A stretch of 5,819 bases of DNA from JAIEPT01 sp038217425 (GTDB taxonomy: Bacteria; Planctomycetota; Planctomycetia; Gemmatales; Gemmataceae): assembly GCA_038217425.1 (NCBI GenBank), contig JBBQPM010000302.1, positions 1 through 5,819 of the forward strand, read 5' to 3'. A program made the position numbers and the translations under genes. How positions within the stretch are numbered: the first letter of the stretch is position 1; each line of letters opens with the position of its first letter. This document shows, one piece after another, positions 1-3,804 of this stretch. The notes beneath the pieces were generated by a model that did not search any database, was not told where the DNA came from, and was given only the letters and a program-made list of their open reading frames with translations.

Positions 1-43
<43 letters not shown>

Positions 44-78
44 GCCGGTACCGTTGTGCAATACCAACGCAAACCGCT

Positions 79-1005
79 CTAATGGCGCCGGGACAGCAGA
101 TACTCCATGAGCGCCGCCAGCGGCAGCGCCGCCTCGCCGCGGGGCGCCGCCCAGGCGCACGCTTCGCGCACGAGTTGTTCCGCACGCCGACGACTCTCCG
201 CCGCTCCCAGAAATCCGGGATACGTGAGTTTTCCTCGGTCTGCGTCTTTGCCGATGCGTTTGCCCGTTTCGGCCTCGGTCCCTTCGACGTCGAGCAAGTC
301 GTCGGTGATCTGGAAGACGAGCCCGAAACGCCGGGCGTACTGATCCAGCTCGTCGAGCAAGCGAGGGTCGGCGCGCTCGCCTTGCGCGGCCAGGACGCCG
401 AGCCGTAGCGAGGCGCGGAACAGGGCGCCGGTCTTGAGGTGGTGGATTTGTTCGAGCGCCTCGAGCGTGCGCGGCGCGTCGACGCGCGGGAAGAACTGGC
501 GCGTCGGTTGGTTCTCGTGCCCGCGCTCCCAGGCGAGATCGAGGGCCTGACCGCCGACCATGCCCGCGAGCCCGGCGCCGTGCGCGAGGGCGAGCACCGC
601 CGGCCCGGCCCCGGGTTGATGCTCGGCCAATACCTGAAACGCCAGGGTGAGCAGCGCGTCGCCGGCGAGGATGGCCAGGGCCTCGCCGAACTTCTTGTGA
701 CACGTCGGCAGTCCGCGGCGCAGGTCGTCGTCGTCCATGGCCGGCAGGTCGTCGTGAATCAGCGAGTAGGTGTGGATCATCTCGACCGCGCACGCGGCGG
801 GCCAGGCGTGATCGTCGGCGCCGCCGGCGACCTGGCAGGCCATGAAGACCAGGGCAGGGCGGAGGCGTTTGCCGGGAGCGAGCAGACTGTAGCGCATCGC
901 CTCGCGCAAGAGGGCAGGGGCTGCGGATTCGCGCGCCAGCAGTTCCTCGAGTCGGGCGTCGACGAGGAGTTGCTTGCTACGCAGATAACCGGCGAGGTCG
1001 AACAT
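79..1005 (-). CDS. ispA: Polyprenyl (farnesyl/geranylgeranyl) diphosphate synthase
   Basis: This 308-aa protein is a trans-isoprenyl diphosphate synthase. It condenses isopentenyl diphosphate with allylic diphosphates in the cytoplasm to give C15 or C20 precursors for quinones, carotenoids, hopanoids and undecaprenyl carriers. Visible family motifs are GKRLRP (45-50), the first Asp-rich motif within SLIHDDLPAMDDDDLRRG (81-98, DDxxxxD form), GGQ (151-153), KTG (191-193) and the second Asp-rich motif DDLLD (235-239). All Mg-diphosphate-binding aspartates are present. Length matches the family. Between GGQALDL and LEALEQIHHLKTG there are roughly 15 more residues than in E. coli IspA. I chose ATG at 1005. 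A TTG at 1029 would add eight residues (MVCFPLGS) but lies inside an inverted repeat and is less likely. No Shine-Dalgarno sequence is obvious. The gene follows xseA-xseB, as in many bacteria, but is separated from them by 445 bp of repeats. Product chain length cannot be fixed from sequence alone. Confidence 0.93.
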   Translation of the reverse strand: MFDLAGYLRSKQLLVDARLEELLARESAAPALLREAMRYSLLAPGKRLRPALVFMACQVAGGADDHAWPAACAVEMIHTYSLIHDDLPAMDDDDLRRGLPTCHKKFGEALAILAGDALLTLAFQVLAEHQPGAGPAVLALAHGAGLAGMVGGQALDLAWERGHENQPTRQFFPRVDAPRTLEALEQIHHLKTGALFRASLRLGVLAAQGERADPRLLDELDQYARRFGLVFQITDDLLDVEGTEAETGKRIGKDADRGKLTYPGFLGAAESRRRAEQLVREACAWAAPRGEAALPLAALMEYLLSRRH

Positions 1006-1027
1006 AGAGCCCAGGGGAAAACAAACC

Positions 1028-1119
1028 AAGCCCAGTGGGTGAGGGTCTCCGAACCCCTGGGATCAACCTGCTGCAAGTGCCAAATCCCCGGGGTTCGGAG
1101 ACCCTCACCCACTGGGCTT
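1028..1119. repeat. Long inverted repeat, 35-bp arms, 22-bp loop
   Basis: Positions 1028-1062 and 1085-1119 are reverse complements with one mismatch (34 of 35), separated by 22 bases (1063-1084). Each arm also contains a smaller palindrome around CCCAGTGGG. A transcript of either strand would fold into a very stable hairpin. On the minus strand the hairpin lies between xseB and ispA and is followed by a T-rich stretch (GGTTTGTTTTCCCC) only 22 bases before the ispA ATG. It might therefore act as an imperfect terminator, an attenuator or an RNA stability element. It may equally be a mobile REP-like palindrome. Its right arm abuts the TA that flanks the next element. Confidence 0.9.
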
Positions 1120-1185
1120 TAGTTGGACAGCGCCACTTTTCCTCAATCTTCTAACGTAAACTCAATGAGTGAAGTCATTTACATT

Positions 1186-1388
1186 TACCCCGAAGGGGTT
1201 GGATCTCAAAGCCCTGGGTTGCGTACTCGCAACCCAGGGAACAAAGGCGTCTCACAGGATTACCCCGAAGGGGTTGCATCCGTATGGCCGCCTCGATGCA
1301 ACCCCTTCGGGGTATGTTTCCCCGGATATCTGTACCTGGGGTGGCGAGTACGCAACCCCAGGCTTTGAGATTCAACCCCTTCGGGGTA
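1186..1388. repeat. Nested palindromic repeat with four CCCCGAAGGGG units
   Basis: Two 55-bp outer arms (1186-1240 and 1334-1388) are reverse complements at 48 of 55 positions. Each arm holds its own hairpin: 1212-1239, with exact 12-bp arms around TACT, and 1335-1362, with 12-bp arms carrying one mismatch around AGTA. Between the outer arms lies a further perfect palindrome (1261-1314). The unit ACCCCGAAGGGGT, or its complement, occurs four times, starting at 1187, 1262, 1301 and 1375. In translation this DNA gives peptides such as YPEGV and QPLRG in several frames on both strands, which is typical of repeat DNA and not of genes. I see no target duplication around it. Confidence 0.88.
1261..1314. 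repeat. Perfect 20-bp-arm core palindrome
   Basis: The arm taccccgaaggggttgcatc (1261-1280) is exactly reverse-complementary to 1295-1314, with a 14-base loop (1281-1294). It forms the centre of the larger nested palindrome. Its outer 15 bases are the same as those at the ends of the 55-bp outer arms, so the structure looks like two related palindromes, one inside the other. Confidence 0.9.
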
Positions 1389-1450
1389 GAGACAACCTGT
1401 GTTTGCCCTTGACGTTGTGTTGACAAGGCCCGAAAAGTGGCGATGTCCAA

Positions 1451-1711
1451 TTAGTTCGCCTTCTCGACGCTGCTGCCGTGCTCGAACGGTTTCGTCACCA
1501 CGTTTCCTTGCCCGTCCTGGCCGACCAGTTCCTGGATCCGCAGCTCCGCCTTCTTGAGCTTGCCGTAACACGACTTCAGTAGGCCCACGCCCTGTTCGTA
1601 GCGGGCCAGCGAATCCTCCAGGCCGATTCGGCCGTCTTCCAGATCGCGGACGATGCGCTCGAGTTCGCTCAGCGATTGTTCGAACGTCAGCGGGTCGGCG
1701 GGCTGGCTCAT
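1451..1711 (-). CDS. xseB: Exodeoxyribonuclease VII small subunit
   Basis: This 86-aa protein is the small subunit of exonuclease VII, several copies of which bind one large subunit and allow processive bidirectional degradation of single-stranded DNA. The conserved helical-hairpin core is clear: FEQSLSELERIVRDLEDG (10-27), then LEDSLARYEQGVGLLKSC (31-48), then KLKKAELRIQEL. Length is typical. Its ATG overlaps the xseA TGA by four bases (ATGA), which indicates translational coupling and balanced subunit synthesis. The TAA stop (1451-1453 on the reverse strand) sits exactly at the right end of the MITE-like element: the TA flank gives its first two bases and the element gives the third. The tail after residue 60 (GQDGQGNVVTKPFEHG and onward) is poorly conserved in the family, so slight changes there would be tolerated. 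Confidence 0.95.
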   Translation of the reverse strand: MSQPADPLTFEQSLSELERIVRDLEDGRIGLEDSLARYEQGVGLLKSCYGKLKKAELRIQELVGQDGQGNVVTKPFEHGSSVEKAN

Positions 1712-2949
1712 GGCGGATTTCCCAGGGGGTCGGCGCTCTCTCGTACGGATTCCACCCGAACGTCGACGATGCCGTCGGGGAGCAAGATTTCGAGGGCCGC
1801 GCCGGCTGAGATTTGCCCGGCGCTGCGCACGAGTTGACGATCGTCGCGCGTGCGTGTCAGGCTATAGCCGCGAGCCAGGACGTTCAAGGGGCTGAGCGAA
1901 TGCAGGGCGGCGGCGAGGGTTTCGCTGCGGCGCTCGGCGTCCTGCACCCGCTGGCGAATCCCCCGCACGAGCCGGGCCTGCACGTCGTCGAGGCGCTGTT
2001 GGCGCAGATGGATCGGATCGAGCGGTTCGCGCAAGACCCGGCGTTCGCTCAGTGCCTCGAGCCGTTGCCTCGCCACCGTGACGCGGTTGCGCAAGAGATC
2101 CATGAGCCGTAGCCGACGCTGGCGGAGTTGTTGCAACAACTCGTCGCGATCGGGCGTGGCGATCTCGGCGGCTTCGCTGGGCGTGAGCGCGCGCCGATCC
2201 GCGACCAGGTCCGCGATCGTCACGTCGACCTCGTGCCCGACCGCGGAAATGATCGGCGTCTTGCTCTCGAAGATCGCCTTGGCGACGATCTCGTCGTTGA
2301 ACGCGGAAAGGTCTTCGCTGCTGCCGCCCCCTCGGCCCAGAAGGATGACGTCGATGTTCGGCAGCCGATTGAGGAACTTGAGGACCGAGGCGATGCTGAT
2401 GGCGGCGCCTTCGCCCTGCACGCGCGTCGGCGCGATCCAGACTTCCGCGATCGGCCAGCGCCGCGCCAGGATTTCGAGCATGTCGCGCACGGCCGCCCCG
2501 CTCGGACTGGTCACGAGGACGATGCGTTTGGGAAACTTCGGGATCGGCTTCTTGCGTGCCGGCTCGAAGTAGCCGAGCTTGGCGAGCCGTTCCTTGAGTT
2601 TGCGCAGCGCCTGATCTTGCAGGCCCATGCCCTTGGGATAAAGTTCGTCGAGCACGAGTTGATAATCGCCGCGGGGCGGGTAGACGGTGAGTCGACCTCG
2701 GCCGATGACTTCGAGTCCGTCCTGCGGCGCGAACGACAGACGCTGGGCCGCCGAGCGCCAGACGACCGTGCGGATGAGGGCTTCTTGATCTTTGAGATTG
2801 AAGTAGAGATGTCCGGAGGCGGGGCGCGCCAGCGACGACATTTCGCCGACGACCCAGAGGGAGCCGAAGCCGGTTTCGAGGACGGCCTTGATGTCCGCGG
2901 TGAGTTCGCGGACGGTGCAGAGCGGCAAATTGTCGGGGAGTTTGAGCAT
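1708..2949 (-). CDS. xseA: Exodeoxyribonuclease VII large subunit
   Basis: This 413-aa protein is the catalytic subunit of exonuclease VII, which cuts single-stranded DNA from both ends into short oligonucleotides during mismatch repair and damage processing. The N-terminal OB-fold nucleic-acid-binding domain covers about residues 10-105, with SGHLYFNLKD (45-54) and the segment GRLTVYPPRGDYQL (85-98). The catalytic domain follows, with VTSPSGAAVRDML (146-158), GRGGGSSEDL (205-214) and the hallmark GHEVDVTIADLVADRRALTP (238-257). A helical, probably coiled-coil region (about 265-350) is followed by SPLNVLARGYS (353-363) and a small C-terminal beta domain. The protein is somewhat shorter than E. 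coli XseA, mostly in the helical part. The ATG at 2949 fits the family start, but no Shine-Dalgarno sequence is visible (the upstream bases are TTTTTTTTAACCTACAAAACC, with fewer than 20 informative ones). The gene overlaps xseB by four bases, and a repeat element begins 20 bp upstream. Confidence 0.96.
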   Translation of the reverse strand: MLKLPDNLPLCTVRELTADIKAVLETGFGSLWVVGEMSSLARPASGHLYFNLKDQEALIRTVVWRSAAQRLSFAPQDGLEVIGRGRLTVYPPRGDYQLVLDELYPKGMGLQDQALRKLKERLAKLGYFEPARKKPIPKFPKRIVLVTSPSGAAVRDMLEILARRWPIAEVWIAPTRVQGEGAAISIASVLKFLNRLPNIDVILLGRGGGSSEDLSAFNDEIVAKAIFESKTPIISAVGHEVDVTIADLVADRRALTPSEAAEIATPDRDELLQQLRQRRLRLMDLLRNRVTVARQRLEALSERRVLREPLDPIHLRQQRLDDVQARLVRGIRQRVQDAERRSETLAAALHSLSPLNVLARGYSLTRTRDDRQLVRSAGQISAGAALEILLPDGIVDVRVESVRESADPLGNPP

Positions 2950-2962
2950 GGTTTTGTAGGTT

Positions 2963-3119
2963 AAAAAAAACTAACCACAGAGACGCAGAGAGCACAGAGG
3001 AAGAAGCACAGACAAATAAGCAAATCAAATTACTCTAAGTGCTTGCGACTACCGTCTTTTTCTTTACCTTCGACTCCTCTTCTTTCTTCCTCTGTGCTCT
3101 CTGTGTCTCTGTGGTTAGT
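2963..3119 (-). terminator. Possible repeat-derived terminator: long hairpin plus T8
   Basis: Read on the minus strand, the 36-bp-arm inverted repeat ends directly in eight T residues (complement of 2963-2970). A stem followed by a U tract is the form of an intrinsic terminator, and it would end transcription of the upstream reductase gene before xseA. Against this, the stem is far longer and the 78-base loop far larger than in ordinary terminators. Only 13 bases remain between the T run and the xseA ATG, so xseA would then need a promoter inside the repeat. Confidence 0.3.
2970..3119. repeat. 'CCACAGAGACACAGAG' inverted-repeat element
   Basis: Positions 2970-3005 and 3084-3119 are 36-bp arms that match as reverse complements at 35 of 36 positions; the single difference is GACGCAG against GACACAG. 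The 78-bp interior is richer in A and T than the flanking genes. ACCACAGAGACACAGAG-type repeats are known from many unrelated bacterial and archaeal genomes and commonly give false peptides such as TTETQRAQRKKEE when translated, as this one does. No transposase is encoded. The element fills almost the whole gap between the reductase stop codon and the xseA start. What mobilises this repeat class is not something I can state from the sequence. Confidence 0.88.
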
Positions 3120-3126
3120 GTTTGAT

Positions 3127-3702
3127 TCAGCTCAACTTCGCCAGGAGCGTCGCCAGGCTCTTGCCCACGTTCTCGACGCTCTCCTGCTGCTTCGCGTCCT
3201 TCAAGGATCCGTCCGGGTTGAAGGTTTCGAACGCCCGGGCGACGGCGACTTGCTCCGGGATCACCAACACGCCGATGTTGCCGAGGATGGAACGCAGATG
3301 CACGAGCCCGCGCAGACCGCCGAGCCCGCCGGGGGATGCGCTCACCAGTCCCGCAGCTTTGCCCTTGAACGCCGCCAGCCCGGCGTGGCCGAAATTCGCC
3401 CGCGAGATCCAGTCGATCGTGTTCTTCGTCAGCGGCGTGATCGAACTGTTGTATTCCGGCGACGAAATCAATATTCCCTGCGCATCCATAAAATGTGCGT
3501 GCAGCCTGGCGAGATGTTCGGGCGGACCGGCTTTCTCCAGATCCTCGTCGAAGAGCGGCAGCGGAAAATCGCGCAGGTCGAGCAGCGTCACCGCCGCGCC
3601 GGCCTGCTCCGCTCCGCGAGCGGCGAGGGCGATCAGACGTTTGTTGTACGATTCCTGCCGGGCGCTGCCGGCGAACGCGAGGATGCGAGGCGTGGAACTC
3701 AT
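3127..3702 (-). CDS. NAD(P)H-dependent FMN reductase (flavodoxin-like fold)
   Basis: This 191-aa protein belongs to the NADPH-dependent FMN reductase family, which includes the ChrR/YieF quinone and chromate reductases and the azoreductases. These soluble enzymes bind FMN and carry out two-electron reduction of quinones, metals or azo compounds. Visible motifs are the phosphate-binding loop GSARQESYN (12-20), the flavin-binding stretch SPEYNSSITPLTKNTIDW (81-98), and SPGGLGGLRGLVHLR (123-137), which contacts the isoalloxazine ring. Length is normal. I chose ATG at 3702 because an AAGGA Shine-Dalgarno lies six bases upstream and the family homology starts there. A start at 3789 would add 29 unrelated residues. 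The gene is divergent from the Aas-like gene and ends seven bases before the CACAGAG repeat. The true substrate cannot be told from sequence, so I give no gene symbol. Confidence 0.88.
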   Translation of the reverse strand: MSSTPRILAFAGSARQESYNKRLIALAARGAEQAGAAVTLLDLRDFPLPLFDEDLEKAGPPEHLARLHAHFMDAQGILISSPEYNSSITPLTKNTIDWISRANFGHAGLAAFKGKAAGLVSASPGGLGGLRGLVHLRSILGNIGVLVIPEQVAVARAFETFNPDGSLKDAKQQESVENVGKSLATLLAKLS

Positions 3703-3706
3703 GGCG

Positions 3707-3714
3707 TTTCCTTT
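3707..3714 (-). promoter_or_regulatory. Shine-Dalgarno AAAGGAAA deciding the reductase start
   Basis: On the minus strand AAAGGAAA (complement of 3707-3714) contains AAGGA, which ends six bases before the ATG at 3702. This is the only clear ribosome-binding site among the minus-strand genes here. It supports the shorter 191-aa form of the reductase. Confidence 0.7.
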
Positions 3715-3745
3715 CCATGGAGAGGCGACCCCTACCACCAAATTA

Positions 3746-3774
3746 TTGACGCACCCCCGCGAAAGCGATACCTT
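3746..3774 (+). promoter_or_regulatory. Weak sigma70-like promoter candidate for the Aas-like gene
   Basis: The 102-bp gap between the divergent reductase and Aas-like genes must hold promoters for both. On the plus strand TTGACG (3746-3751) matches five of six bases of the -35 consensus. At a 17-bp spacing TACCTT (3769-3774) matches only three of six bases of the -10 consensus. Transcription would start near 3781, leaving a leader of about 24 bases before the ATG at 3805. The -35 match is seen; its function is a guess. No convincing promoter was found for the opposite direction. Confidence 0.3.
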
Positions 3775-3804
3775 GCATTCCGTTCCCACTTATTCGGATA
3801 CCGC

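Larger units (their letters stand above)
1122..1451. mobile_element. MITE-like element with 20-bp terminal inverted repeats and TA flanks
   Basis: The left end (1122-1141, gttggacagcgccacttttc) and the reverse complement of the right end (1432-1451, attggacatcgccacttttc) match at 18 of 20 positions. Each end is directly flanked by TA (1120-1121 and 1452-1453), as expected for a TA target duplication of the IS630/Tc1-mariner type. The 330-bp interior has no transposase and no credible gene, so this fits a non-autonomous miniature element. A 203-bp nested palindrome (1186-1388) occupies most of the interior. Removing the element together with one TA restores a short xseB-ispA spacer and leaves the xseB TAA stop intact. 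The repeat ends and TA flanks are seen directly; mobility and family are inferred. Confidence 0.6.

Noticed and set aside
439..1122. 227-aa plus-strand frame opposite ispA
   Set aside because: It is antisense to a complete ispA with all catalytic motifs and shows no motif of its own.
1028..1388. CRISPR-like array from the repeated CCCCGAAGGGG units
   Set aside because: The units are in inverted orientation, unevenly spaced and lack uniform spacers, and no cas gene is present.
1420..1453. TTGACA at 1420-1425 as a plus-strand promoter
   Set aside because: No -10-like sequence occurs at suitable spacing, and there is no plus-strand gene downstream; it lies inside the MITE-like element.
1123..1571. 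Several short open frames on both strands giving PEGV, QPLRG and LRTRNPG peptides
   Set aside because: They are translations of the nested CCCCGAAGGGG palindromes. The same peptides recur in different frames and on both strands, which repeats produce and genes do not.
2128..2964. 278-aa plus-strand frame opposite xseA
   Set aside because: It is antisense to xseA, whose motifs are fully conserved. High GC content makes long antisense frames common.
3035..3718. 227-aa minus-strand frame ending in TTETQRAQRKKEEES
   Set aside because: It is a shifted frame of the FMN reductase gene running into the CACAGAG repeat, and the tail is the usual false translation of that repeat.
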